This document shows, in pieces, positions 34,984 to 43,813 of a DNA stretch of 64,000 nucleotides. Below the pieces are notes generated by a model. The model saw nothing but the letters and a program-made list of their open reading frames with translations. It was not told the origin of the DNA and did not search any database. This DNA comes from CAYPAV01 sp964408805 (lineage in GTDB: Bacteria > Pseudomonadota > Alphaproteobacteria > UBA8366). The DNA is taken from the NCBI GenBank assembly GCA_964408805.1, contig CAYPAV010000003.1, positions 62,001 through 126,000 on the forward strand, in the 5' to 3' direction. The stretch's first letter is position 1. Every line of letters starts with the position of its first letter. The position numbers and the translations under genes were made by a program.

Positions 34984-36882
34984 ATGAGCAACCGATTCGA
35001 CGATGTCTACCGCCGCTCTTTAGAAGACAGCGAGGCCTTCTGGGCCGAAGCGGCGGAAGTGATCCACTGGGACAAGAAATGGGATCGGGTGTTGGATTTC
35101 GACAACCCGCCCTTTTTCCGATGGTTCGTCGGCGCGGAATGCAACACCTGCTACAACGCCGTCGACCGGCACGTCGAGGACGGCCGGGGGGACCAAGCCG
35201 CAATCATCTATGACAGCCCGATCACGGGCAGCCAGAAGACCTATACCTATCAGGAACTCCAGGATGTCGTCGCGCGATGTGCGGGCATGTTGAAGGATCT
35301 CGGCGTCGGCAAGGGCGATCGTGTGATCATCTATCTGCCGATGGTCGCCGAGGCGGCGATCTCGATGCTTGCCTGCGCCCGCCTTGGCGCCGTTCATTCG
35401 GTCGTCTTCGGCGGTTTCGCGGCGAACGAGCTAGCCACACGGATCGACGACGCGCAGCCCAAAGTCATCATGTCGGCCTCTTGCGGCATCGAACCGGGCC
35501 GGATCGTCGAGTACAAGCCGCTCCTCGACGAAGCCCAGCGACTGGCGACGCACAAGCTGGACAATTGCGTCATCCTGCAGCGCGAACAGCATACATGCGA
35601 GCTGATCGATGGGCATGACCTGGATTGGGAGGACGCGATGGCAGCGGCCGAACCGACCGGCTGCGTCTCGGTTCAAGCAACCGATCCGCTCTACATCCTT
35701 TACACCTCGGGGACGACCGGACAGCCGAAGGGCGTCATCCGCGACAATGGCGGCCATATGGTGGCGTTGAAGTGGTCGATGAAAAACGTCTACGACGTCG
35801 ATCCGGGCGAGGTCTATTGGGCGGCATCCGATGTCGGCTGGGTGGTCGGCCATTCCTACATCGTCTATGCGCCGCTCCTGAACGGAAACACCTCGATCCT
35901 ATTCGAGGGGAAGCCCATAGGGACGCCCGACGCGGGGGTCTTTTGGCGGATTATCGCGGAGCATGGCGTCTCGGTGATGTTCACCGCGCCGACCGCGTTT
36001 CGCGCCATCAAGAAGGAAGACCCGAAGGGAGCGTTGATCAGGAAATACGATCTTTCCAAGTTCCGCATCCTGTTCCTGGCCGGCGAACGGACCGACCCGG
36101 ACACGCTCCACTGGGCCGAGGATCAATTGAAGGTTCCGGTGATCGATCACTGGTGGCAGACCGAAAGCGGCTGGCCGATCGGCGCCAATTGCATGGGAAT
36201 AGAGCCGTTGCCGGTGAAACCAGGATCGCCGACCCGCGCGGTGCCGGGCTACGACATCCGAATTCTCAACCCCGAGAACGAGGAAGTACCGCGGGGCGAC
36301 CTTGGCGCCATCTGCATCAAACTGCCGATGCCGCCCGGCTGTTTTCCGGGTCTCTGGAATGCCGACGCCCGGTTCCGCGAAGCCTATATGGAGGATTATC
36401 CCGGCTACTACATGACAGCGGATGCGGGCTACATGGACGAAGACGGATACATCTTCGTCATGAGCCGGACCGACGACATCATCAATGTCGCCGGCCATCG
36501 CCTGTCGACGGGTGCGATGGAGGAAGTCCTGGCCGACCATCCGGATGTCGCCGAGTGCGCGGTGATCGGGGTCGCCGACCAGTTGAAGGGTCAGGTGCCG
36601 CTTGGTTTCCTTGTGCTCTCCGCCGGTATCAACCGCCCCCATGATGAGATCGTGGGCGAGGCCGTCGGCATGGTTCGCTCGCGCATCGGACCGGTCGCCG
36701 CCTTCAAGACGGCGACCGTGGTGGCCCGTCTGCCGAAGACGCGCTCGGGAAAAATCCTTCGCGGCACCATGCAGAAGATCGCCGACGGCGAAGCCTACAA
36801 GATGCCGGCGACGATCGACGATCCGGGCATTCTGCCGGAAATAGAGGTTGCGCTTCGGGCGGTCGGTTACGCGGAGGAATAA
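34984..36882 (+). CDS. prpE: Propionyl-CoA synthetase
   Basis: A 632-residue acetyl-CoA-synthetase-like ligase with the PrpE-type arrangement: N-terminal YRRSLEDSEAFWAEAAEV, ATP loop YTSGTTGQPKGV, DHWWQTESGWPIGANCMG and the C-terminal Lys motif LPKTRSGKILRGTMQ. The GxxGNNxG-like difference at the acyl pocket and overall length match PrpE rather than Acs. It converts propionate to propionyl-CoA. The PrpD-like gene is 3.6 kb upstream, but methylcitrate synthase and lyase are not in this window. The active-site Lys is a known acetylation target in the family. Confidence 0.9.
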   Translation: MSNRFDDVYRRSLEDSEAFWAEAAEVIHWDKKWDRVLDFDNPPFFRWFVGAECNTCYNAVDRHVEDGRGDQAAIIYDSPITGSQKTYTYQELQDVVARCAGMLKDLGVGKGDRVIIYLPMVAEAAISMLACARLGAVHSVVFGGFAANELATRIDDAQPKVIMSASCGIEPGRIVEYKPLLDEAQRLATHKLDNCVILQREQHTCELIDGHDLDWEDAMAAAEPTGCVSVQATDPLYILYTSGTTGQPKGVIRDNGGHMVALKWSMKNVYDVDPGEVYWAASDVGWVVGHSYIVYAPLLNGNTSILFEGKPIGTPDAGVFWRIIAEHGVSVMFTAPTAFRAIKKEDPKGALIRKYDLSKFRILFLAGERTDPDTLHWAEDQLKVPVIDHWWQTESGWPIGANCMGIEPLPVKPGSPTRAVPGYDIRILNPENEEVPRGDLGAICIKLPMPPGCFPGLWNADARFREAYMEDYPGYYMTADAGYMDEDGYIFVMSRTDDIINVAGHRLSTGAMEEVLADHPDVAECAVIGVADQLKGQVPLGFLVLSAGINRPHDEIVGEAVGMVRSRIGPVAAFKTATVVARLPKTRSGKILRGTMQKIADGEAYKMPATIDDPGILPEIEVALRAVGYAEE

Positions 36883-36903
36883 CCGCCGCACCTTTGTCCG
36901 GGG

Positions 36904-38685
36904 TCACTGACTCTTTTTAGGCTTTTCGGCTTCGTCTTCCGACTCTTCCCGTAGGAGTACGAAACTCGCCGGACCATCATCCACGAATTCGCCCGTATAG
37001 ATGCGCCCGCCCGCCTCGATAAAGGCATCAGCGAAGCGAAGCGTGCCCTTGTCGAAGGCGAGCGTCATCATCGGCGTTCCGGCCCGAAGCACCGCGGTCA
37101 TCGCCGCCGCATTGGCTTGCGGAACATTGACCTTCAGCAGGAAGTGACGTTCGAAGCCGCCGGCGACCGGGCTGTTCGAGCCGATCACCACGACAACGCG
37201 GCTGTCGGTCGCGTCATGGCGCACGTCCTTGATGACGGGGTGGCCGAACACCGAATAAAACGCGTATTCCAGGATCTGGTTCCGGCGCCAGAGCGGGAAA
37301 GTCTTGCGCTTTTTGCGGTAGTCGCACTGACGGGTCACCCAAAGCCCCTTCGCGGCCGTCGCCCGCCGGAGATAGGCCGATTCACGTTCTTCCGGCCCCC
37401 GGGGATCGACCTTTGGCCGGATTGGCGGCGGGCCGATATATTGAACCATGTTGTAGTCCAAAATCTGGCCGAAACGGGCGCGCAGATAGGCCGCTGTCCG
37501 TTCGAGATCGAAGTGTTTCCCCAGATCGAACAAGCGTGCCTTCTTGTCGAAGGAACCGGTCAAGGCGAGGCGTCCATCGGCCGAAAACGCCAATGATCGT
37601 ATACCATCGTCATGTTGCAGAATGGCGCGCTTTTGGCCCGTTTCGGCAACCCATAGAACCGCCGTTTTGTCCCGCGAACCGGTCATGACGAAGCGGCCGT
37701 CCGGCGTGAAACGGGCGTAGGAAACGATCGCCTTGTGCGCCAGGGTTTGAACCAGCGCCTTGGTCTCGACGTTCCAGACCTTGGCGACGCTGTCACCCCC
37801 GGCGGTCACGACGAGTTTGCCGTCGGGCGAAAAATTCACGTCGAACACGGTCCCATCATGGGTCCAACGATGCACCTCGGCGCCTGTCTCCAAATCGAAA
37901 AGCCGCGCCGTACCGTCGTTCGACCCGGTCAACGCGAATTTTCCGTTCGGCGACACCTCGGCCGCGCCCACCTGACCGCCGTGTTCCCACTCGTGGATCG
38001 GCTTGCCGGTGCGCAGATCCCAAAGGCGGGCGAAATTGTCCATCGCACCGGTCAGCAACCGGACGCCGTCCGGCGTGAAGTCGAGCGGCAGGACCGTCCC
38101 CTTATGCGGCAGCTCAACGATCTTCTTGCCGCTTACCGTATCCCAGATCTTGGCCGTCCGGTCGGCGGCACTGGTCGCGACGTAGCGGCCGCCATGGGGC
38201 GAGAAATCGAGATCCTCGACATCCTTCCAATGCCCCCACTCGCGGAGCATTTTTCCGCTCGTGACGTCCCATTGGCGCGTCGTCCCGTCGCCCGCTCCCG
38301 TATAGACCGTCTTCCCGTCGGGCGCGACCGCGGCGACGATCACATAGGACGGACGTTTCGGCTTCAAGGTGTGAAGAAGCTTGCCGCTCGCGGTCTCGTA
38401 AAGTCGGCCTTCCTTCCAGGCCCCGGTCACCACCAACCGTGTGTCCGGCGAAAAATTCACCGAGGAGACCGAGCCCGGATGCGTCCATACGTGTTCGGTA
38501 ATGACGGGCGGCAGCTTGACCGGATAACGCGCGGCGGCGGCGGCCGACCAGTCGATCGATTTCAATCCATCGAGCCGTTGTCGCTCGGCATAGGGATCGG
38601 CTTGCTGGGCGGAGACCGCACCCGCATTCACCGCCATAAAAGCGGCGATCAGCGCCCGTGTCAGCTTTGCTCCCCGCCCGGTCAT
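36904..38685 (-). CDS. Exported WD40-repeat protein
   Basis: A 593-residue protein with a signal peptide (basic MTGRGAKLTR, hydrophobic core, cleavage near VSA-QQ) and seven or more WD40 repeats over ~55-400. Examples are WTHPGSVSSVNFSPDTRLVV, VLPLDFTPDGVRLLTGAMDN and DGIRSLAFSADGRLALTGSF. A C-terminal ~150-residue domain of unknown type follows. A beta-propeller in the periplasm suggests a protein-protein scaffold. I use ATG 38685 because it gives a proper signal peptide; an earlier ATG at 38733 overlaps the upstream TrcR stop (TGATG) and is the alternative. Confidence 0.8.
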   Translation of the reverse strand: MTGRGAKLTRALIAAFMAVNAGAVSAQQADPYAERQRLDGLKSIDWSAAAAARYPVKLPPVITEHVWTHPGSVSSVNFSPDTRLVVTGAWKEGRLYETASGKLLHTLKPKRPSYVIVAAVAPDGKTVYTGAGDGTTRQWDVTSGKMLREWGHWKDVEDLDFSPHGGRYVATSAADRTAKIWDTVSGKKIVELPHKGTVLPLDFTPDGVRLLTGAMDNFARLWDLRTGKPIHEWEHGGQVGAAEVSPNGKFALTGSNDGTARLFDLETGAEVHRWTHDGTVFDVNFSPDGKLVVTAGGDSVAKVWNVETKALVQTLAHKAIVSYARFTPDGRFVMTGSRDKTAVLWVAETGQKRAILQHDDGIRSLAFSADGRLALTGSFDKKARLFDLGKHFDLERTAAYLRARFGQILDYNMVQYIGPPPIRPKVDPRGPEERESAYLRRATAAKGLWVTRQCDYRKKRKTFPLWRRNQILEYAFYSVFGHPVIKDVRHDATDSRVVVVIGSNSPVAGGFERHFLLKVNVPQANAAAMTAVLRAGTPMMTLAFDKGTLRFADAFIEAGGRIYTGEFVDDGPASFVLLREESEDEAEKPKKSQ

Positions 38686-38732
38686 CGCACCCCCAATCGC
38701 GCGTCCGCCCGGTGAGCCCACCGTCGCCCTCA

Positions 38733-39329
38733 TCAGGTGTCGGTGAATGGCTCCAGCGTTGCGCTCGTCGTTTCTTCCGGCAATGTCTCGACGATTCGCG
38801 GTTGGCGGCCCGCCTTCAGACCTTTCTCGATCGCCTGTGCCAAGTCGTCATGGCTTGCAAGTCCCAGCTCCACCGGACTCCGCGGCCGGAGATTAGGCAT
38901 ATTGCGGTGAGTCCGCTCGCGAATCGAGTTGATCGTCGGCTTGGTCGTCCCGATCAGGCGGCCGATTTGCGCGTCGGAGAGTTCCGGATGATGGCGCAGC
39001 AGCCAGGCAATCGCATCCGGCTTCTCCTGGCGTTTCGAAAGCGGCGTATATCGCGGACCCTTGTGCCGGGCGACGGGTTGCGGAATGTCCGTCTCGGCCA
39101 ATTCCAGTCGCGCCGCGGGATCTTTCTCGCAGCGTTCGATCTCCTCGCGGGTGAGTTGACCGCTGATGATCGGATCAATGCCCTGCATCCCGATGGCGAC
39201 TTCCTCGTCGGCGATCGCTTGCACTTCCAGCTCATGAAGACTGCAAAAGGCGGCAACCTGCAAGAAGGTGAGACCGGTGTTCTCCACCAACCAAACGGCG
39301 GTCGCCTGTGGCATCAAGGGTTTAGCCAT
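38733..39329 (-). CDS. DUF1013 family protein (annotated in relatives as cell-cycle regulator TrcR)
   Basis: A 198-residue conserved alphaproteobacterial protein. Typical parts are TAVWLVENTGLTFLQVAAFC, DIPQPVARHKGPRYTPLSKR and QEKPDAIAWLLRHHPELSDA. It then has a helix-turn-helix-like IGRLIGTTKPTINSIRERTH, which looks DNA-binding. Found throughout alphaproteobacteria and linked by annotation to cell-cycle transcription. Its stop abuts the WD40 reading frame. Nothing in the window shows its targets. Confidence 0.85.
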   Translation of the reverse strand: MAKPLMPQATAVWLVENTGLTFLQVAAFCSLHELEVQAIADEEVAIGMQGIDPIISGQLTREEIERCEKDPAARLELAETDIPQPVARHKGPRYTPLSKRQEKPDAIAWLLRHHPELSDAQIGRLIGTTKPTINSIRERTHRNMPNLRPRSPVELGLASHDDLAQAIEKGLKAGRQPRIVETLPEETTSATLEPFTDT

Positions 39330-39471
39330 CGCTAAGCGTCCTTTTCTGTAAGACGGAACGGCCGCGCCCGCTCTCGGCGCCGGACCATCGGATAATCCGT
39401 CATATATAGTGTCCCAAAGCGCTGTCGCAAAGGGTGAACGAAGCGCCTCGCCGCTAAATCCAATCCACCCA

Positions 39472-40470
39472 TCATTCGACTGTCAGCATGATCTTGCCGA
39501 TATGGCGGCTCGATTCCATCAGTGTATGCGCCTCCGAGGCCTCGGCGAGCGGAAAGGTCGCGTTGATCACCGGCTTCACGTCGCCCGCATCCAAAAGCGG
39601 CCAGACCTTCTCGTGAAGGGCCGCCGCGATACCGGCCTTCGCCGCATCCGATTGAGCACGCAGCGTCGAGGCCGTGATGGTTTGGCGCTTGATCATGAAC
39701 CGCCCCAGCATGAGCTCCGCCTTGGCGCCCTTCAGAAACGCGATGATCACCAAACGGCCCTCCAATGCCAGACTGTCGATGTTTTTCTGAATGTAGTCCC
39801 CGCCGACCATGTCGAGGATCAGGTCGATACCGCGCTTCTCCGTCCGCTCTCGAATGACCGCAGGCCAGTCTTCCTCGCGGTAATTGATCGCATGATCGGC
39901 GCCCAATTCGAGGCATGCCTCGCACTTCTCCCGGGATCCGGCGGTCGCATAGACGGTGGCGCCAAAATGCTTTGCAAGTTGTATCGCCGTCGTGCCGATG
40001 CCGCTCGATCCGCCATGCACCAGGAATGTCTCTCCCGATTGCAAATGACCGCGCTGAAAGACGTTGTGCCAGACGGTGAAGAACGTCTCGGGCAGCGCCG
40101 CCGCGCGGACCATGTCGTAGCCAGCGGGAACAGGCAGGCCATGGCTCGCCGGAATAGGACAATATTCCGCATACCCGCCCCCGGGTGCCAGCGCGCAGAT
40201 CGCGTCGCCGACAGACCAGTTCGAAACGCCCTCACCGACCGCCGCCACCGTTCCCGCGACCTCCAGCCCCGGCAGGTCGGTTTGGCCGGGCGGTGGCGGG
40301 TAACTGCCCGCGCGCTGCATTACGTCGGGGCGATTGACGCCGGCCGCGGCGACCCGAATGAGAATCTCGCCCTCGGCCGGATGCGGTGTCGGACGGCTGA
40401 CCGGCAACAAAACCTCCGGTCCCCCAGGCTCGCTGATCTCAATCGCGGTCATGGTCTCGGGCAGGGACAT
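39472..40470 (-). CDS. NAD(P)H quinone oxidoreductase (zinc-independent MDR family)
   Basis: A 332-residue medium-chain dehydrogenase/reductase with the QOR layout: N-terminal GroES-like part (ILIRVAAAGVNRPDVMQRAG), LPGLEVAGTVAAVG and the NADPH motif VHGGSSGIGTTAIQLAK. The Cys and His zinc ligands of alcohol dehydrogenases are missing. It likely reduces quinones or enones with NADPH. TIGR02824-like sequence features (PQTDLPGLEVAG) fit a PIG3-type oxidoreductase. Single gene, divergent from the DUF1192 gene across 114 bp. Confidence 0.92.
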   Translation of the reverse strand: MSLPETMTAIEISEPGGPEVLLPVSRPTPHPAEGEILIRVAAAGVNRPDVMQRAGSYPPPPGQTDLPGLEVAGTVAAVGEGVSNWSVGDAICALAPGGGYAEYCPIPASHGLPVPAGYDMVRAAALPETFFTVWHNVFQRGHLQSGETFLVHGGSSGIGTTAIQLAKHFGATVYATAGSREKCEACLELGADHAINYREEDWPAVIRERTEKRGIDLILDMVGGDYIQKNIDSLALEGRLVIIAFLKGAKAELMLGRFMIKRQTITASTLRAQSDAAKAGIAAALHEKVWPLLDAGDVKPVINATFPLAEASEAHTLMESSRHIGKIMLTVE

Positions 40471-40584
40471 TCGATTGCTCCTGAAAGGCGTTGCTCGGGG
40501 AAAGTCGGGATTTCGGCTTGCAGGTCTAGCCCGGCCGTCTCACACTTGCAAGAGGTCCCGATTCGGATTGGAGATTGGCGTGAC

Positions 40585-40770
40585 ATGAGTGAAGAGAAAG
40601 ACGATATCCCCCGCACGTTGCGCCCAAAACCAACCGATCTCGACGTCATGTCGATCGACGAATTGCAGGAATATATCGGCGAGCTCGAGACCGAAATCGA
40701 GCGCGTCAGAATGTCGATCGTTCATAAGGAAGAGCAGCTGATCGCGGCTGAATCGGTCTTCAAGAAATAG
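40585..40770 (+). CDS. DUF1192 small protein
   Basis: A 61-residue protein with the DUF1192 pattern: DDIPRTLRPKPTDLDVMSID followed by a short coiled coil (LQEYIGELETEIERVRMSI) ending in AAESVFKK. These small acidic coiled-coil proteins are widespread in alphaproteobacteria and have no known function. Start ATG 40585. The annotated frame upstream of it is shadow antisense to the quinone oxidoreductase. It precedes the metY leader. Confidence 0.85.
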   Translation: MSEEKDDIPRTLRPKPTDLDVMSIDELQEYIGELETEIERVRMSIVHKEEQLIAAESVFKK

Positions 40771-40825
40771 GCCAAAGGCCCCTGTTCCCGTGGTTTGCGG
40801 CGGCGCGTGGACTTTCCCATCCTCG

Positions 40826-40855
40826 TTAACGAATTGTTAGGACGTGCGGTATATC
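40826..40855 (+). promoter_or_regulatory. Candidate promoter of the metY leader
   Basis: TTAACG (40826-40831), an 18-bp spacer, and TATATC (40850-40855). Matches to the sigma70 boxes are 4 of 6 each. Initiation would be near 40862, just before the first leader hairpin, about 215 bp before metY. Confidence 0.4.
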
Positions 40856-40861
40856 CTTAGT

Positions 40862-40926
40862 ACCGGCACTGAAACCCCTGACGTGCCGACTTTTCAGGGT
40901 CTACATCCACCCCTGACCCTGAAACA
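40862..40926 (+). promoter_or_regulatory. Structured leader RNA upstream of metY
   Basis: Two consecutive hairpins. Hairpin 1: CGGCAC (40864-40869) pairs with GTGCCG (40883-40888) around a 13-nt loop. Hairpin 2: TTTCAGGGTC (40892-40901) pairs perfectly with GACCCTGAAA (40915-40924), also around a 13-nt loop. Both loops contain ACCCCTGA-type sequence, and CTGAAA in loop 1 can instead pair with TTTCAG of hairpin 2, so two mutually exclusive folds are possible. With the terminator 22 nt downstream this looks like an attenuator or riboswitch sensing S-adenosylmethionine or methionine. I could not match it to the SAM-II consensus core. Confidence 0.55.
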
Positions 40927-40945
40927 CAACCTCCCTGTCCAACTC

Positions 40946-40972
40946 GGGCCGCTGCAGGCGGCTCTTTTTTTT
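40946..40972 (+). terminator. Intrinsic terminator in the metY leader (attenuator)
   Basis: GGGCCGC (40946-40952), a TGCAG loop and GCGGCTC (40958-40964) form a seven-pair stem with one G-T wobble. Eight T follow (40965-40972). It lies about 105 bp before the metY start codon, so it would end transcription before the gene unless prevented by the upstream leader. Textbook rho-independent shape. Confidence 0.85.
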
Positions 40973-41076
40973 GCCCGGTTCGGAATCCGCCCACCGCTGG
41001 TCTTTTGCGACCGGAACTGGTTTAAGAGTGCCCCTTCGACAGACGACAAATGAAGGCGCAACGGGAGCGATCGATC

Positions 41077-42372
41077 ATGGCCACACCGGACCAACTGAAG
41101 CCGGCGACCTTGGCGCTGCATGCGGGGCAACAACCCGATCCGACGACCGGTGCCAGGGCCATGCCGATTTATCAAACGACGTCCTACGTCTTCGAGGACG
41201 CGGACCACGCGGCGGCGCTCTTCAATCTCGAAATCGCCGGCCATATCTATTCGCGGATCTCGAACCCGACCGTCGCCGTTCTCGAGGAACGGATCGCCGC
41301 ACTTGAAGGCGGGGTTGGCGCCCTCTGCACCTCGAGCGGCCAGGCGGCCTTGCATTTGGCGGTGGCGACCCTGATGGATGCGGGAGGTCATGTCGTCGCC
41401 TCTTCGTCGCTCTACGGCGGCTCCACCAATATGTTTCAATACACCCTGCCGCGCTTCGGCATTACCGCGAGTTTCGTCGATCCCCGCGATCACGACGGCT
41501 TCCGCGCCGCGATCCGGCCCGAGACACGGCTCGTCTTCGCCGAGGTCCTCGGCAATCCCGGCCTTGAGGTGTTGGACTTGGAGATTCTCGCCGGGATCGC
41601 GCACGAAGCCGGCCTGCCGCTGATGATTGATGCGACCTTCGCCACACCCTATCTCTGCCGCTCCTTCGATCATGGCGCCGATATCGTCATGCATTCGGCG
41701 ACGAAGTGGCTCGGCGGTCATGGTGTTGCGATTGGTGGGGCTCTTGTCGACGCGGGCAATTTCGATTGGGCGGGAAACGATAAATTCCCGACTCTCAACG
41801 AACCCTATGAAGGCTACCATGGGATAAATTTTACGGAGGAATACGGTCCGGCAGCCTTCATCATGCGGGCCCGCCTTGAAGGGATGCGGGATTTCGGCCC
41901 CTGCATGACTCCGACCAATGCCTTTCATATTCTCCAAGGCGTCGAAACCTTGCCGATGCGGATGGACCGGCACGTGGCCAATGCCGAACGTATCGCGACT
42001 TATCTCGCCGGCCACGACGCGGTCGACTGGGCCAATCATCCGAGCCTGCCGAACCATCCCGACACGGCCCTCGTGAAGAAATACCTTCCAAAGGGCGCGG
42101 GCTCGATCGTCTGTTTCGGCGTCAAGGGCGGCCGGAAAGCGGGCGAGACCGTGATCGGTCGTACCAAGATATTCTCTCACCTGGCGAATGTCGGGGACGC
42201 GAAGTCGCTGATTCTGCATCCGGCGAGCACGACCCACCAGCAATTAACCACGGAGCAGCTCAATGCCGCTGGAATCGGCGAGGATTTGATCCGGCTGTCG
42301 ATCGGCCTGGAAGACGTCGACGACCTGATGGCGGATCTCGACCAAGCGCTTCGGGCCTCGCAGCGGGGATAG
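41077..42372 (+). CDS. metY: O-acetylhomoserine aminocarboxypropyltransferase (sulfhydrylase)
   Basis: A 431-residue PLP-dependent Cys/Met-metabolism enzyme. The first part is TLALHAGQQPDPTTGARAMP IYQTTSYVFE (shown split). The PLP-Lys lies in IVMHSATKWLGGHGVAIGG and the C-terminal part is HPASTTHQQLTTEQL. The length and extra insert are typical of MetY, which joins O-acetylhomoserine with sulfide to give homocysteine. I chose ATG 41077, preceded by ACGGGAGCG, over an ATG 27 bases upstream. It follows a terminator-containing leader, consistent with methionine/SAM control. The next gene begins 4 bp after its stop. Confidence 0.93.
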   Translation: MATPDQLKPATLALHAGQQPDPTTGARAMPIYQTTSYVFEDADHAAALFNLEIAGHIYSRISNPTVAVLEERIAALEGGVGALCTSSGQAALHLAVATLMDAGGHVVASSSLYGGSTNMFQYTLPRFGITASFVDPRDHDGFRAAIRPETRLVFAEVLGNPGLEVLDLEILAGIAHEAGLPLMIDATFATPYLCRSFDHGADIVMHSATKWLGGHGVAIGGALVDAGNFDWAGNDKFPTLNEPYEGYHGINFTEEYGPAAFIMRARLEGMRDFGPCMTPTNAFHILQGVETLPMRMDRHVANAERIATYLAGHDAVDWANHPSLPNHPDTALVKKYLPKGAGSIVCFGVKGGRKAGETVIGRTKIFSHLANVGDAKSLILHPASTTHQQLTTEQLNAAGIGEDLIRLSIGLEDVDDLMADLDQALRASQRG

Positions 42373-42376
42373 AAAA

Positions 42377-43177
42377 ATGTGGATCGATGTGGAAGGCGCG
42401 CGGGTCTACGCACAAACGGGGGGAATGCCGTTTGAACCAACGGCGCCGGTCGCGGTTCTGATGCATGGTGCCGGGCTCGACCACACGATTTGGCAGCAAC
42501 AGACCCGCTATCTGGCGCATCATGGTCCGAGCGTCCTGGCACTTGATCTTCCGGGACACGGGCGAAGCGAAGGCGACCCAAAGAAGACAATCGAAGATTT
42601 GGCGGATTGGACCGTGCATCTCCTGGACGCCGCCGGCGTCGGGAAAGCGACCCTGGTCGGGCATTCGATGGGCGCCCTTGGCGCCCTGGAAACGGCGGCG
42701 CGTCACGGCGAACGGATCGCCGCATTGATTCTTGCCGGCGCCACGCCCGCCATGCCGGTGCATCAAGATCTTCTGGACGCGGCGACGGCCAATGATCACC
42801 GCGCCGTCGAGTTCATTACCGGATGGGGATTCGGCACAAGTGCGCACCGCGGCGGCAACATCGCCCCCGGCATTTGGATGATGGGCGGCGGCGCCCGATT
42901 GCTCGAACGGACCCGCCCCGGTGTCATTGGGATCGATCTCGCCAGCTGCGCCGACTACCAGAACGGTCTCGCGGCCGCAGGCGCGGTCTCTTGCCCGACT
43001 CTCCTGTTGCTTGGGCAGACCGACCGAATGACGCCGCCCAGAAATGCTCAATCGCTGCAAGAGGCGATACCGGACTGCCGGACGGTTATCCTGCCGGACA
43101 CCGGCCATATGATGATGATCGAAGCGCCGCGCGATTGCTTGAAGGCCATGGCATCGTTTCTCGATTCGCTGAATTAG
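42377..43177 (+). CDS. Alpha/beta hydrolase
   Basis: A 266-residue alpha/beta-hydrolase. Oxyanion-hole segment VLMHGAGLDHTIW, nucleophile elbow GHSMGALGA (Ser in GHSMG), an acid region in LLLGQTDRMTPP and the catalytic His in DTGHMMMIEAP. Four bp after metY, so likely on the same attenuated transcript. A link to sulfur or methionine metabolism (for example an acetyl- or thioester hydrolase) is possible but not shown. Not MetX: no homoserine acetyltransferase-specific features. Confidence 0.85.
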   Translation: MWIDVEGARVYAQTGGMPFEPTAPVAVLMHGAGLDHTIWQQQTRYLAHHGPSVLALDLPGHGRSEGDPKKTIEDLADWTVHLLDAAGVGKATLVGHSMGALGALETAARHGERIAALILAGATPAMPVHQDLLDAATANDHRAVEFITGWGFGTSAHRGGNIAPGIWMMGGGARLLERTRPGVIGIDLASCADYQNGLAAAGAVSCPTLLLLGQTDRMTPPRNAQSLQEAIPDCRTVILPDTGHMMMIEAPRDCLKAMASFLDSLN

Positions 43178-43191
43178 GGATTACCGGCAGC

Positions 43192-43221
43192 AAAAAGGGC
43201 GCACCCCTGGGGCGCGCCCTT
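43192..43221 (-). terminator. Intrinsic terminator of hsp20
   Basis: On the minus strand AAGGGCGC (43221-43214) pairs with GCGCCCTT (43202-43195), with an inner CCCC/GGGG pairing in the loop and TTTTT just after (43196-43192). It sits 28 bp after the hsp20 stop. On the plus strand the same hairpin lies just after the hydrolase gene but lacks a T-run. Confidence 0.75.
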
Positions 43222-43248
43222 CCTCAGATCGATGAAGCGTCGAAGGCC

Positions 43249-43710
43249 TTAGGCGGCCTTGTCCTCTAACACCTTGGCGTCGTTGCCATTCACCGAAATC
43301 GCGATCGTCCGGGGTTTCTTCTCTTCCGGCACGACACGCGCCAGGTCGATGTGGAGAAGTCCATTTTCGAGACTGGCGCCATTGACGACGACATGTTCGG
43401 CGAGGTTGAACCGCCGCTCGAAGGCACGTTCGGCGATACCGCGATGCAGGAACTTCCGCTCCTTGCCGTCATCCGACCGATCGATTCGGCCACGCACCAG
43501 CAATTGATCGCCTTCGCCGGTGACCTCGAGATCCGCCTCGGCAAACCCGGCAACCGCCATCGTGATCCGATAGCTATCCTCGTCGACCGCTTCGATGTTG
43601 TAGGGCGGGAAGTTCGGTGCCGGCTCGTTCGCGACCGTATCGAGCAATCGCGTCATATGGTCAAAACCGACCGTGGACCGAAACAGGGGAGATAAATCAA
43701 AATTACGCAT
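43249..43710 (-). CDS. Small heat shock protein, Hsp20 family
   Basis: A 153-residue alpha-crystallin-domain chaperone. The N-terminus MRNFDLSPLFRSTVGFD is typical of alphaproteobacterial IbpA-type proteins. The crystallin core spans ~40-130 (YRITMAVAGFAEADLEV) with the IxI/V-like tail PRTIAISV. It holds denatured proteins for Hsp70/ClpB refolding. The start is ATG 43710: AGGAGG lies 8 bases before it, while the ATG two codons earlier is only 2 bases from it. It has its own sigma32-like promoter and a terminator. Confidence 0.93.
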   Translation of the reverse strand: MRNFDLSPLFRSTVGFDHMTRLLDTVANEPAPNFPPYNIEAVDEDSYRITMAVAGFAEADLEVTGEGDQLLVRGRIDRSDDGKERKFLHRGIAERAFERRFNLAEHVVVNGASLENGLLHIDLARVVPEEKKPRTIAISVNGNDAKVLEDKAA

Positions 43711-43718
43711 TTCCATAT

Positions 43719-43733
43719 CCTCCTTTCAAGCGA
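43719..43733 (-). promoter_or_regulatory. Possible ROSE-like RNA thermometer around the hsp20 ribosome site
   Basis: Reading the mRNA, UCGCU (43733-43729) lies a few bases before AGGAGG (43724-43719). ROSE thermometers of rhizobial small heat shock genes have a U(U/C)GCU signature pairing imperfectly with the Shine-Dalgarno. The 5' UTR of about 95 nt fits. This is only a short motif match, and the full ROSE structure was not checked. Confidence 0.35.
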
Positions 43734-43813
43734 CATGGCTAGCGGGTCACCAAATGGTCGACCCATGTTTTCAACACGACCGGACCCGAATTCGGCATCC
43801 GGTACAATCCACA

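Noticed and set aside
40862..40926. SAM-II riboswitch upstream of metY
   Set aside because: Alphaproteobacterial met genes often carry SAM-II, but its conserved core was not found; the leader is instead reported as an unclassified attenuator.
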